Positions 34,690-46,379 of a stretch of 64,000 nucleotides of DNA are shown piece by piece (within the stretch, counting starts at the first letter, position 1; every line of letters begins with the position of its first letter). The position numbers and the translations under genes are program-made. The stretch comes from Gymnopilus junonius (taxonomy: Eukaryota; Basidiomycota; Agaricomycetes; Agaricales; Galerinaceae): assembly GCA_015501075.1 (NCBI GenBank), contig JADNYJ010000090.1:1-64000 (forward strand), in the 5' to 3' direction. The notes under the pieces were generated by a model. It did no database searches and was not told where the DNA came from. It saw only the letters and a program-made list of their open reading frames with translations.

Positions 34690-35473
34690 AGGCCATTTAC
34701 TAACAATGAGGCTTAGAGCAATATGACACGAAAATTACTAAGATACCCATCGGAGTACTGTTGACTTTCCAAACTTTTAGCTCTTTTTCGACTTAGTACC
34801 AGACATGTACGGCCCACCCCTGGGGCAAAAACATTTATTGAGCATAGACAAATTATACAACAAACAATGAGATGCCTAATGGCTGCATAAAAAAGTAACA
34901 AAATGTGGCACATTAGGGCCTAGTGACTCTCATAACAAACAATGACACAAAACCATGGGATTGTTCAATCAAGCATGAGCCTTGGCAGCAGCTCGAGATC
35001 ATCGGGTCCATGTGTTCAGGGCCTGGCTTTCCTGTGAGATCATTCCTACCAAAGTCTGCCCATTTAAAACCTGCTCTGCGGCTGCTTTCTTGCTGTTATG
35101 GCCCTGGCGGTTTGCCCTAGCTGAACGTGAAGGAGGTATCTCATTGCTGGAACCTGAAGCCAGCACATCGCCAGATGGTGGTTGCAGAGATTGGGGAACA
35201 AACGGGGTGGGTTCAGAAGCTGTGTGCATGTTTGATTCAGAATGGGAGTGTTGCAATGGAGTAGGAGCTGCGAGTCAGGAGGAAAGTGGGGGAGTATCAG
35301 CACTCGGTTCATCTATGAATGAGTACGTCCGATGAAGTGTACCCCGTGGCAGATTTGATGCAGTGGGAACATCAGGTTCTGTGTCAGCGATGGAGGGCCT
35401 CGGGCAGGGCGAGGTTGTGAAACGATGTGCTCTGACGTTCACCAGAATGGTAGATGGGTGCTACAACTGAAAG
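34690..35473. other. No gene assigned
   Basis: Mixed sequence with an open plus frame (34982-35335) and overlapping minus frames that lack recognisable motifs. It may include the 3' flank of the gene ending at 35474. Confidence 0.35.
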
Positions 35474-37171
35474 TCACCCAGATCCAATGTAGGAAAGTGC
35501 TGCCTCTTCCTCATCTGTTTCAGAGTTTGGATCGCTTAGATTGCCACTGTTGCCACTGCCTGGACCCTCATCATTGCTGTTTACATTCTCATCCACAGAA
35601 GTCATAGCTCTGGGAGCAGCACCATTGGCATTTGCTTCAGGAATGGTGTCACTGGAATTTGTTTGGTTATCTGCATATGGAGTACTGACACCTGCTTCAG
35701 AGGTAGTGAGCTGCTGTAGGAGCTCTGACAGCTCATTGCCAAGAGCTAATCTTTGCGCCTCTTCTGGGCTATTCACCTGGGAATCGACATTGTTGCCCTC
35801 ACTCCCCTGAGTTGCCTCTGTCGCAACGATGCCATGAGGGAATACCACCTTCTGCCAGGTCGAGAGTAACTCTGCATGCCATGCAGAACCACGAGCTGCG
35901 ATGATCATTTGCTTGTAATTAGCAAAATATTCCTTGTAGTTGATGTTGGAATAATTTCCGATGCCACTTCTTGAAAAGTCGCCATCGCCAGATAGCAAAT
36001 AGATGGCCTAGCAAACATACATTAGATAGGGCAATATGATGACGACGTTATATGATAGAACACTCACAATAATGGCACACCAGGCCACCATTCCAGAGGT
36101 GACTCGGATCGGAAGATCCTTGGATGAAAACACACTGTTTGACTGAGGTGTGACGTTCTCATCTGAAAACGAGCAGGGCCATAGATGATAATCCGAGCAA
36201 TCTGTGAAGTAAAGTACGTTAGACAACTGAGATGGAGCAGTGCATTCTGGAAAGCTACTTACAACCATCAAGGTATCATTCAAGAAAAGACCATTCAGGT
36301 CACCTTTGTCAAGATCCCTATGCAAAACTGGAGGACGAAGGGAGTTGAGCTGTGCAGTCGCAGCCTCCAACCCAAGATACCCATTCCAAAGATGATGGCA
36401 GTTCTGATGAGCAGCCCGAGCACTGGGTGTGCTGCCAAAGACATCTCCTGGAAGGTCAGGAAAAAGAGCATCGACGGCCTTCCTTAGGCGTCTAATGCTA
36501 AGGAACGTGTACCCTGTATTTGTTTGCAAAACTGCGAAGTATATGAGAGTAGGGTAAAGCATACAATAGAAGACTTACCATGTGAGCAAGACTTTGCTCG
36601 ATTGAAGCTGTCCATGATAGCGTGCAGGGATAAAGTGAAGAAGCTCAGCAATCAAACCAAGCTGTTGCTTCATTTCGTCAATGTATCGGGATGGGTCCTC
36701 AGGGTGGAAGGTAGGGGTTGAGAAACGTTCCTCATAAAAATCCGAAAAGCCGTCGTCAGTGCAAAAAGGGTCCCACAGAAACTGAAAGCCCGTGGCAAGC
36801 TGTTTCAGATCTCTACTGAGAGCATCCATGGCTGCCTGGCCAACTGCATCTCTTGCTGAACCAGACTGAAGAAGAACCAGGTCACTGTTGATTTTCTCTA
36901 GTTCAATAATTCACTTCCTCATGGCACCAATAACGATCTGTGCTTGCGCCAGGGCCTATATCCAGCTTCAATTAGAAAACATTAACAAGGAATTGGCAGT
37001 AGACTGACATACGCTCGTCATTGCTCGGCTATTGAGTTCCCCGGCAACGCCTTGGTTCAAGACTTGGTTCAACAAGTTGAGTTTGGCTTGAGTAATGTCA
37101 GTCGCATTGCTGATAGCAGCACCAGGCTCGTTCTGGCCAGTGGTCAAAGCAAAAGAGGCAGAGGATGGCAT
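35474..37171 (-). CDS. Unrecognised multi-exon protein with acidic C-terminus
   Basis: Minus-strand exons: 37171 to about 37010 (MPSSASFALTTGQNEPGAAI ... QGVAGELNSRAM), 36960 to about 36577 (ALAQAQIVIGAMRK*, then IELEKINSDLVLLQSG and a Phe/Tyr-rich stretch FCTDDGFSDFYEERFSTP), about 36530-36270 (LRRLRKAVDALFPDLPGDVF ... LNSLRPPVLHRDLDKGDLNG), about 36220-36060 (DCSDYHLWPCSFSDENVTPQ), and 35998-35474 (SGDGDFSRSGIGNYSNIN, then a long Asn/Ser/Glu-rich tail). The exons have good intron-like gaps, so this was a real gene. An in-frame TGA at 36911-36913 (possibly CGA to TGA) would truncate it unless spliced out. No domain recognised. It sits inside the candidate Plavaka composite. Confidence 0.5.
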
Positions 37172-38733
37172 AGGCGATTGACAGAAGTAGAGAACTGCTT
37201 AAGGACTGCAAAAAGTTGAGCTTCTTATGTAGCTCAAATTCATAGGGTTCCAGACCTACCTCCGACTACGTACATAGCCTGAATTCCGAAATGCTATGAA
37301 AAGCTTTGAAACAATTTCATCGCTTCGCTTCGAGACAATGGCTGTGGTGAACAACGCAGCACCAAGGGCTCCGAGATAGACGTAAAGCATATCAGACAAC
37401 CCTGCATCTGACATTCAGGCAGGCAGCAGCCTGCACATGCATCCACACGTTGCCAGCTGTTTCCGTAAGCAAACGTTGATTTCTAGAAAATGGGCACTCC
37501 CATACCTGACCCCCAACCGCCTCCAGCACCCTGTCGTTTTCAGAATAGTTGAATGTAAATTGATACTAAACAACGTTTTGTCACTTGAGATTGCTGAGGA
37601 AATTTAGTTTGAAGTTGCAAAAAGACATAGAGTAACCAACCTTATCACTGTTTAAGGGCCATCAATGTCGGAGGAGAAGCGCACGTCATAGATAATTTGA
37701 AGGTGAGCTATACGACGTTGTACCTTCCCAAAGTAAATGATTAGCCATCTCCAAATCAGAAGTAAGAAAAATTTGAAACGTACACGAGGGCAACTTTTTT
37801 TATCCATAGAACAATTCATGAAAAACATGACGGTGGCAGCAGTTGGTATGAATCTACGTTATTCCCGAAAAGCTGTTGGAATTCTGATAAGAGCCACAGG
37901 TAAGCGACGGAATAAACATTCATGGGGAAAAAAGGTGGAGATTCAAAGGGTTTTATATGAACAAAATGGAGAAACATACATGCATTCAGAAACAAGGCGG
38001 GTAGAGAAGCTAGGTGTCCAGGGTTTGCAGAAAATGAGGCACGACGATGACCCCCTTCCAGGAGAATGTAACAGTGGTGCACTTGTCGATGCGGGAAGTA
38101 CATAAGAGAGGTGGCAGAGAACTCAAGCTTGTTTCGGCAGAGGGATAGCTGAGAAATTGCTGATGCAATGGGGTGAGAACAGGGTTGAGTCAAGGAGATG
38201 GTGGGTTCTGGTGTCCAAATTTAACCCTGGCACGGAACTTCGGTGTGCATTTCCTGCAGATAGCGCAGAGCATGTCGAGAGTGCGAGAGTGGAGCAAATC
38301 TTCATAGAGAACTCTTGATAGGAAGGAGGTTCTGATCAGTGTCAGTTGCTGATGTGAATTTAAACAGAGCTGCTTATTTGTTCAAATGAGGGGGTTGAGA
38401 GATTGAGTGGATGAAAGCTTGAAAGATCACACTGAGACGTTCCTTCAGGGTGACTCCATGGCTCAAAAGGCCATGAAGCAAAAAGCATGAGGGCCCCAAA
38501 AGGGCCAGTTGAAGTCGGTAAATCTAAATCAAATGCCTTGACTAGTTGATGGTTGGTTGATACTCAAGTCAACGAAGTTGAGATGGATCTGGAGCATCAT
38601 AACAAGGACTCAACACCAGGGACGAAAGGGGGTTGACATTGAGGGAATGAACAATACATCATACTTTTACACCACTGATTAAAATCCTCAAGCCGACTTA
38701 ATAGGCCCAACCCAGCCTTCCACATGCATGGCC
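37172..38733. other. No gene recognised
   Basis: Upstream flank of the 35474-37171 gene and 3' flank of the TET/JBP-like gene. Two opposite ORFs of about 125 codons overlap at 37737-38193, with no motif on either strand. The rest shows nothing distinctive. Confidence 0.35.
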
Positions 38734-40082
38734 TTAGCAATTGAAGCTTCCTATAGAGGACTGGGTCCTCCGCTTTGAGGCAACATTCTTTTCAGAACCC
38801 TGCATCCACATAGCAAAAAGGCCACTGGTGCAATACTGTGTGAAGGATGCACGCTCATCGCCCTCAGTGACAGGAACGTTGGAGTGGGTAATGGTTGCTG
38901 ATGGAATCAGAATCAAAGAGGTGGGCAAGAATTCGATGACGAGCTTCGGCTCCCATAGGATGATCTGGCCACCTTTCTTGGGGTCGAAACAGCCCAGGGC
39001 TTGGATAGCACAGAAGCCAAAGGGGCAGTTGAAGGTGTCTCGGTGCTTGTACGTCCAGATGTTGGGGCCGAAATTGAAGGCAGCGGAAGGGAAAATGCTT
39101 GCTGTAAAGATGCGACGAAGAGAGGGCATCTTCTCGAATAGTTCGTTCAGATAGCCTCGATAATATCCGTAAACCTTGGGCGCCCACATTTGAAAACAAG
39201 CTAAGGAAAAGGAAATTAGTGAACGTTAGGCCCATGGGTAGAGAGAACGAACCGCTTCCAAAGTTGGCGAGCCGAATAACGTTTGAGTCGGTGAGCAACC
39301 TCTGGACAACGCCGTCAAGACCCCGGCTGCTATGGTTGATTGGCTGCTCGTCCCATTTGCATGGGTTACGCCGACGTTAATGATGGGAACTCGCCTCTAC
39401 GGTGGGGCTCTAGGCTGACGAGGGCAGCGGCACAAGCTTCTTCCTGCATGAGGTCATACACTGCCTCAGCAGTGGCCAGATATTTCGGATCGTTCGGTCG
39501 CCCAGCCAAAACGAGGAAGTTTCGCCCTGCTTTATCAGTAAAGGAATGGCTGGTGCTTTGCCAACGCGTCAGCAGATGCCATGAGAAGGTCGCGTTAAAG
39601 TAAACTTACATGCCGTCCCATTCGATGTAAGAAAACCCGCGTTCAGCAACCAACTCCTCAGGGCTGTATGGCCTCGATGCGCCATCAACCTTTTCATTTT
39701 TGGCAGAGTAGCCGTTTTTCGTCACTGGGGAGTTGGCGAGGTCCATGTCAACAGGGGTTGCCAAGGCAGACGAGATGTGGTCGGCAATAGTCTTCGAACG
39801 GGGCTCATGCCCACGATGTTTCTTTTCCTCCTCATGCTTCCACTTCCTCCTTGCATGTTCGAACGACATGGTCGTGCCTTCTGGCCGCCTTAGCCACCAG
39901 CATTGCTGACCAACGGCAGACAGCTCTACTGCTGGAGCAGTGCTGCTGTGAGCGGTAAGGCCGTCCAATCCATCCCGGGTACCAGCAGCCACCGGCATCT
40001 CGTCGACGCCAGCTTCCCAAAGCCTTGATTCCTCCTCCGTCGAGGCTTGAAGCAAACCTGGTAAGTCGAATGAAGCAGGCAT
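38734..40082 (-). pseudogene. TET/JBP-like 2OG-Fe(II) dioxygenase, frameshifted
   Basis: TET/JBP enzymes oxidise methyl groups on DNA bases (5-methylcytosine or thymine) using iron and 2-oxoglutarate, and are expanded with transposons in Agaricomycetes. Minus strand: 40082-39606 is an N-terminal exon (ARRKWKHEEEKKHRGHEP, ERGFSYIEWDGM, then a GTAAGT donor). About 39570-39360 holds AGRNFLVLAGRPNDPKYLAT, EAVYDLMQEEACAAAL and RRGEFP. About 39395-39250 holds INVGVTHANGT and RGLDGVVQRLLTDSNVIRLA. 39189-38734 holds the catalytic core: FNFGPNIWTYKHRDTFNCPF with the iron-binding HxD, then ALGCFDPKKGGQIILWEPKL, and ILIPSATITHSNVPV with the distal His. Two one-base frame changes, near 39385 and near 39345, break the chain ahead of an otherwise complete core. 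Either a recent pseudogene or two consensus errors. Confidence 0.82.
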
Positions 40083-40969
40083 CCGAGTGACGGTGTACGC
40101 CTGCCCAATGCGTTTCCGCTAAAGCCTTTGTCAGAAGATGCGCTGATGCATTTAAAGGCAGGCGCACTCCGTGTTGAAACCACCCATAGGTAAAGCCTAC
40201 GCCGTGCAGCTCTTCGTCAGAGCCTAATCAAAACTTGATGTCAAAAAACCACCCACCTAAATCGATAGGTTTATCCATGGCCAGAAAAAGCATTGAACCT
40301 GACCGAAAAAAACATCAGGCCTGTAGGCAAATCAGAAAGGAGGGCTACTCACAGTTTTCACAAGACCCCCAGCTTTCTTTGACAAGACAGACGCTGCAGA
40401 AAATGAGAGGGAGTTCAGAATGAACTGACTAGTTGCAAAGAGCCCTCAAATCGGGTTGCTGCTCGTTTGAAACCCCCATCCCAGGTGTGAGTTGCAAGCT
40501 TTCAAACCAGCAGCAAAGGAGAGTTGACAAGGCTAATAAACCAACCGACTTACGCAGTTGAATTGACAACCCGGCACGAGGTGTTGGCTTGCGATTGAGG
40601 CATCAGAAGCAGAGCAAATGCTCGAAGAAAGTTGAGCTGGCGATGGAAGATCAACGAAAAGGTCTGATTATCTGTACGACGCACCTATCACCTGACCATT
40701 AATGCAATCACGCACAACCGTGAACCCGTCTTGACTGCCAGTTATGTTCTCCTTCCATCATCCTCTCTTCTTTAGTTTGGCTTCCCTTTTCACCACATTT
40801 TGCCGACCGTTGACTGCACCCGAGGTGGTATCGTGGCACTGCACTGCTCCGCTCACCCAGCAAGCTCTTTCCTCCCTCTGTAGCACCGCCCTTCCGCCCG
40901 TCCTCACACTCAATGTACGTGTTTGGCGCGTTCGCTACGTGGCTACGCATCTGAGGTCTCATCTCGCAG
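40083..40969. other. Spacer between TET/JBP-like gene and 14-3-3 fragment
   Basis: 40083-40700 has no convincing ORF and would hold the promoter of the dioxygenase gene. From about 40744 a plus frame is open into the 14-3-3 fragment, but its first ~75 codons look non-coding (C/T-rich), resembling a 5' leader captured together with the gene. Confidence 0.4.
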
Positions 40970-40978
40970 CTCTTGCAA

Positions 40979-41538
40979 TACCTGAATCCCGCGAAGACTC
41001 CGTCTACCTCGCCAAAATTGCTGAGCAGGCCGGGCGTTACGAAGGTAAGTTGGACTGTATGCACCGCGCGCTGAATCGCTGACCGCTGAAAAGAAACCGT
41101 TGAGAGCATGCGACGCATCGCATCTTCTAACCAAGAACTCACCGTTGAGGGGCGAAACCTCCTATCCGTTGCCTACAAGAATGCCATCAGTGCCCGCCAA
41201 GCGTCGTGGAGGATCATCTCATCCATCGAGCAGGAGGAGAAGTTGAAAGGCAATGAGGCCCAGGCCCAAACGCTCAAGGCCTATGGAGTGAAAATCGAGA
41301 GCGAACTCGCCAAGATCTACGAGGACATTCTCGACATCCTCAACAAGCACCTCACTCCCTCAGCGGCCTCAGGAGAATCCGAGGCCTCCTACTACAAGGC
41401 GTAAGTTTCATGCCGCCTTCAGTTCGCTCCCGACTTATTTGTCCCCCAGGATCAGTGATTACCGCTGATGCCTTGCTGAGTTTGCCACCGGCGCTGAGCA
41501 TAAGGATAACGCCGACAAGCCGTTGTTTTTGCCCTGTG
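40979..41538 (+). pseudogene. 14-3-3 protein fragment (N-terminal half)
   Basis: 14-3-3 proteins are phosphoserine/threonine-binding adaptors. Exon 1 (about 40979-41044) reads PESREDSVYLAKIAEQAGRYE, directly preceded by ATA where the family start codon ATG is expected. After an intron, exon 2 (about 41096-41401) gives ETVESMRRIASSNQELTVEG, RNLLSVAYKNAISARQASWR and IISSIEQEEK, the conserved helices. After another intron, exon 3 (about 41451-41538) reads ISDYR*CLAEFATGAEHKDN, with a TGA that would be CGA (Arg) before a C-to-T change. The sequence then leaves the family. Loss of the start, a stop, and no C-terminal half: not functional. Introns are kept, so it was copied as DNA and not from mRNA. 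Confidence 0.88.
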
Positions 41539-41591
41539 TAAGTCCTTTTCACTTACACCTTTCCTACCGGTCGCTAAGTATTGATATTCCA

Positions 41592-42360
41592 GACCTCAAC
41601 TGTCGGGAACTTCATTTACCTGGCTGACTTTGAAGAAGGTACGATCTTCCATGAGGGCTCTCAATTGGCCTGCTACTATGGTGGAAATTGGTTGTTCAGT
41701 AAGCGATCTAGAACTTTTTCTCTGACCCCAGTTTTTCTTACTTCCCGTAACAACAGCTGGAAGTCTCTTGAATAACCAAATGATTTTCAACGTTGGCCTT
41801 GACTTGGTTGATGCCTGCTGGAATACCTATGCAGGAGATGCATGAGCATACTCTCTACATGACCAAGTCCCGACCCGCGGCTTAATGCGGAATATTTTAG
41901 GACTGGCATTGGTCCCGAAACGTTTGCCTTCATCTCATCTGACAGCAACTTCACAGGCAGCTCAATTTCTGCTGAACAGCTGGCATTCTACAGTGAGCAC
42001 GGCTACTGCATCACTGGGTCCGATTGCATCGACCGCCCCGAGGTCCTTGAATCCAACTTCCATGCTTACCATGCGACTGGTGACCAGAAACACCTTGATC
42101 ACGCTGCCAGTGCTATTAACAGTTTCAATAAGTTCTTGAAGACGTCCACCGGCTTTGTGGGCATCAACGGTATCAATGACCCCAATATGAGCAAGATAGA
42201 TGATACACTGAGTTTCTGGTTTGCTGAGGTCTTGAAATACTTGTCAGCCCCTCATTCATTGTCTTTGTTTTTGCTAGTGTCAAAGGCAGCTCACACCATG
42301 CAACGTTCCTCCAGGTACCTCACTTTCAATGGCCCTAACCATACCAGTCTAGACAAGTGT
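41592..42360 (+). pseudogene. GH47 alpha-1,2-mannosidase fragment (C-terminal half)
   Basis: GH47 enzymes trim mannose from N-glycans in the ER/Golgi. The fragment starts right after the 14-3-3 piece: TVGNFIYLADFEEGTIFHEG, SQLACYYGGNWLF (41592-41698). After an intron comes LNNQMIFNVGLDLVDACWNT, then TGIGPETFAFISSDSNFTGS, ITGSDCIDRPEVLESNFHAY and KTSTGFVGINGINDPNMSKI, then DDTLSFWFAEVLKYL (to 42243). A final piece, YLTFNGPNHTSLDKC, is near 42317-42360. These follow the C-terminal half of GH47 in order. The N-terminal catalytic half is absent and a TGA near 41843 lies between recognisable blocks. It is a captured fragment joined to 14-3-3 sequence, not an enzyme gene. Confidence 0.85.
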
Positions 42361-42551
42361 AAGCTCTGCTTTTGTCACCTTGGTCTCCTTTTATCTGATC
42401 ATGCAGCTTCTCCGCGACAACTTGTCCCTATGGACCTCGGATGTACACTATTACAAGACAACCACCCTGTTCTATACTCTATCTTTGATGGTTGGGTTGT
42501 ACTTCATGTATTTAACAATTGGTTGCTATCATTGAAGGGGTTATTAAATGT

Positions 42552-45500
42552 TTACAAATTAATTGACATTGCAAGTTTAAGGGATTTCATCCTCATCCAA
42601 ATGTCTTCATCCAGCTGATCAAAAACCAGGAATTCGTCACTGTACATGCTGTCATGTGCAGGTATTAAGACTGCTCCTCGCACAATGGACTCAACATGAA
42701 TAAAAGCAGAATTGACCTGTGAACATGATCAGACTCTTGTAAAGTGGAAAATTTTGTCAGTTCTCGGCTGCTCTGACTGTGGAATATGGATGTCGAGAGG
42801 AAGGATAAGTGCAATATGTTGGTTCTGCCCCTGCACATATATCCCAAAGATGTGGAGGAGTTGGGCAAAGAAATGTTTTCCATGACCAACATCAACAAGG
42901 ACATAATCATAGCAGGGACAGGAGTGGAATTCCGGATTAGCACGCACTTTGTCTGTCATCTTGTCCCAAGATACAGAAGATTCATAGCTGACATTCATTG
43001 TTTGGTAGGGAATGACCTATAAAAAACTCAGGCTATAAGCAAGGTACGTTTCAACTTTCAAGTCAACATTTTTTACCTCATCAGTGGCATCCAATTGAAT
43101 CCGAGCATTGAATATGGCTGTGAGTGATTTTGAAAGCTGCTTCTGGAAATCCTTGAAAGCAGTATCCTTCTTGTGTTGACCCTCAAGGTATTCAATCATA
43201 CATGATTTCAGGACAGAACCCAAGGAGATGTGCTCTGTCCCAACAACCTGACGGAAACGCCTTCCATTCTCATCCACCTCTTCTCTTTGCTCCATCTCTA
43301 AGTGGTCCTGGACATCAATCTGTTCATGAATTAATATTGAAACAACAGCTTTTTCATTGAGTTTCAAGACCTAGATGTAAATTTATGTTATGAAGGAAAA
43401 ACAGCAGTGCTTTCTATAGATATCATACCTGTTGACCAAAATCTTTAAAGTTGGTCATGCACTGATAGAAGCTCTTGAGAGGAGAATGTGCCTTCTCATT
43501 TGGTTTCATACTAAACACACGCATCACTCCCTTGTGAAGAATATCTTGAAAAACATGTTTATGGGTATGGGCCTTGGGGAAATTCCAGTCCTTGCCCTCA
43601 GCAACAGCCTTATATTCCTGAAATGTAAAATAATTTAGCTATTCCTTGAATAACTCATTCTAAACATACTTACCTTGACCATTGCCTCAAATTCTATCAG
43701 GGATTCTTCTCCATCTGCAAGAGTAGAACTAGTATGCACTGAAAGTGATGTATACATATGGAGCTCTAAGTAGCACTGAAGAAGCTTGAGGAGGATGAAG
43801 CCATCAGGTGACTCTGCCTCTGTCAGGATATTGTAGGCAGAGAACATCAGTAGCTAGAGCAATTTTCAAATAGGGCATCAGTGAAGTCATAAGGAACACT
43901 GGCAAGTAATTTACCTTTGCAATATCTGCATATTTGCCTCCATCAGTGAAGTCTACTTTCATAATCTCCTTGAAATGGGTAAGCCCTCGCCACCAGGGTA
44001 CTTTATCAATCCTGCAAAAAGTTAGATGTGAGGCTAAACCAGAGAAATTGACAACCATAATAATTACTGGTTGTCGAGTTGCTTTGATTCTTTTTTTCCA
44101 AGTGCTGTTAGTATCTGCTTGACTTCAGCCCATATATGGTCACCAAACAGACCACTGTCATGTGCATGTAGTCCATCCCAAGAGGTTGCTTTGTAGGGAT
44201 CACAATGTGCCATGTCCCAGAATACATTCTTTTTGAAAATCATCAGAGCTTACTTCATGTGCTAATTTGAGCTTACACACCTTAACATCCCTAAGACCAT
44301 ATTTCTTCAAGAGCTCTTCTTTACCCTCAGCATTGAGCTTCTGTGCTTTGTTGTATACTTCCATCATTTTCTCCTTTGTCCATAGCTCAAAAGTTTCTGA
44401 CAAATCTGCCAGTTTGTCTCCAGGAACTAGGCATACAGGACAAGATGCATAGCTTCGTAATCCCCGAATCAGAGTCATTACACACCTGTGGATATTTTTG
44501 TCAGAATTGTACTGAGCTATAAGCTCACTGTTCTGGGAAAGGATTATGGCTTACTGCTCCTCGTAGTCTGCACTCAAGATAAGAATAATAGGCCAGAGCT
44601 GCCGTAAAATGTTATCTCCACATTCCTTCATATAACCTACCTTGCCATGGAGCCGAATTGATTCCAAAATTTCATACAACGATTTGTGGCAGACAATACG
44701 TTTGAAATTAATGTAACCCTTTTTGCCTGTTTCCCCTGCATCTTCAGGGATCTGTGTTTGAAGTTAGAAATTTAATTACAAGCCAATATAACAATGGTCT
44801 CACCACTGGCAGCCACCCAATGAGACGTCCTCCAGCAACACCATCACCATTCTGAATATCAGTGGGTAAATTTGCACATCATGCAAAAACTGGGTGTCCC
44901 TTGGCAGTCCCAAATGATGACAGTTTGCTCTTATCTGCATACAGGATGAGAAAGACAGGAGATGCACCTTCGGGCAATTGTGACTGCAGATTCAAGTACA
45001 ATTTAGTAATGTGAGTCAGTGTACAAGCAGTTGCATAGAAATAAAATGACCAACTTGCCTGAATATCCCACCAGTCATCACCAGTCCATGGCTCATCGAC
45101 AAATCGTACCCACCTCAACCCATCATACTTGTAGCAATGCATTGCATCCCACTCAAAAGTTGGGATAATATTGGCATCATCAGCAAGTTCCTCTATCCAT
45201 GAAAAGATTGGCCGTGTTGACACATTAAATTCAAGGTCTTCACCCTTGTATTCAGCCTTAAAAGTTCGATGTTCAAACTGATAACTGCATTCATGATAAC
45301 TATGCCAAATGGGTTCAAAAAACTATTGATCTACGTACCCCAGTAGCCTGAGTTTTTCTTGCATGGTTCCAAACTTTCTCCAAATCATCCATGTTCAAAA
45401 GCGTGAAATTACCTGGTTGCTCGATCACCCTACGGATAAGGGATAAGAGTGTTCCAGACTGCTGGGAATTCATGTTCGAATCCAGCATCAATTCTGCCAG

Positions 45501-46293
45501 TTCAAAATCCAAGCATGTGCGGAATGGTTTCCAAGGCTCAGGTTGAACAGGGACAGGTCTTGCTTTTGGCCTTTTCCATTGAAACTCGTCAAAACTAAAT
45601 ATCTGAGTAGGGCGGCCAGATCTGGGGTGAAACTCGACCTTAATATCGTCGACTTGATATGGCCCTTCTGAGGTGTGATTGTCTTGTTCACTGTTGGTGT
45701 TAGGGCTGGTGGGATCAGAATATGTAGCCTCTTGATCTGCATCAAAAGAACCTGTAAACTAATAAGATGAGGGAAAAATGTCAGAAAGTACTAAAATCTG
45801 CACCAAAGTGAAACTGCAATGGTTCAGGATTAAATAATGGAGGCATTTGTGGCAGTGGTGGAAGGTCAAGGGATCCTGTAAAAGGATTTCAAGATCAGCC
45901 TGAATGTTTGCCCTATTAGAACCCAACATACCACCATCATGCAAATTGCCCTCAGTGAAAGGCCCCGCCGATGTGCCAGTGGGCATTTCAGGGTGGCGAT
46001 TGTCACCATATTCTGCCACATCCAGAGAATTTTAGCAGCAATTGCAAGTAGAAGCAATCAATTTGTTACTTGCCTATCCCCCTTGCGAGTTCTTCATATG
46101 CTGACGCAGCCTCATCTTTTTTGGTACATGCATTCTCATGGTTTGCGATGCCTCGAACGTTATAATGGTTACCGCAGTGCTTACACCGTCGAGTGTTCTT
46201 CGAGCCGGAGCTCGTTTCCAGTTCTTCGACCGGGTCATGAAGGCAAGCTACGATCTGCCGTTTGCTTTTAGTGCTGGGGGCTTTGCGTTTCAT
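42552..46293 (-). CDS. Plavaka (CACTA/CMC) transposase
   Basis: DNA transposase of the basidiomycete Plavaka group. Minus strand, many exons. N-terminal zinc finger RRCKHCGNHYNVRGIANHEN (exon from ATG 46293). Acidic linker near 46020-45490. Then WDAMHCYKYDGLRWVRFVDE, PWTGDDWWDIQ, EGASPVFLILYADKSKLSSF (45223-44879), a CPVCLVPGDKL knuckle (44478-44200), the hallmark WDGLHAHDSGLFGDHIW near 44180-44125, WWRGLTHFKEIMKVDFTDGG KYADIAK (44058-43920), AYNILTEAESPDGFILLKLL QCYLELHMYTSLSVH (43847-43640), and a C-terminal region with YDYVLVDVGHGKHFFAQLLH (42998-42729) and IVRGAVLIPAHDSMYSDEFL (about 42700-42600). The proposed stop is TAA at 42552-42554. All blocks are present in order and I saw no certain frame break, so the gene may be intact. 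Confidence 0.82.
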
Positions 46294-46379
46294 GATGGGT
46301 GGGGTTCAAAGGTGATGTGGGAAGAGCAGAAAAGACGATGGGAAAAGAATCGTGCTCACCGTCTCGAATAGATGTTAAG

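Noticed and set aside
39832..40183. Minus-strand ORFs of 111 and 85 codons
   Set aside because: Alternate frames of the TET/JBP N-terminal exon; the 40082 frame splices at GTAAGT and carries the expected residues.
40979..42360. A functional 14-3-3/mannosidase fusion gene
   Set aside because: Start codon is ATA, there are stops in exon 3 and in the mannosidase part, and each partner lacks an essential half.
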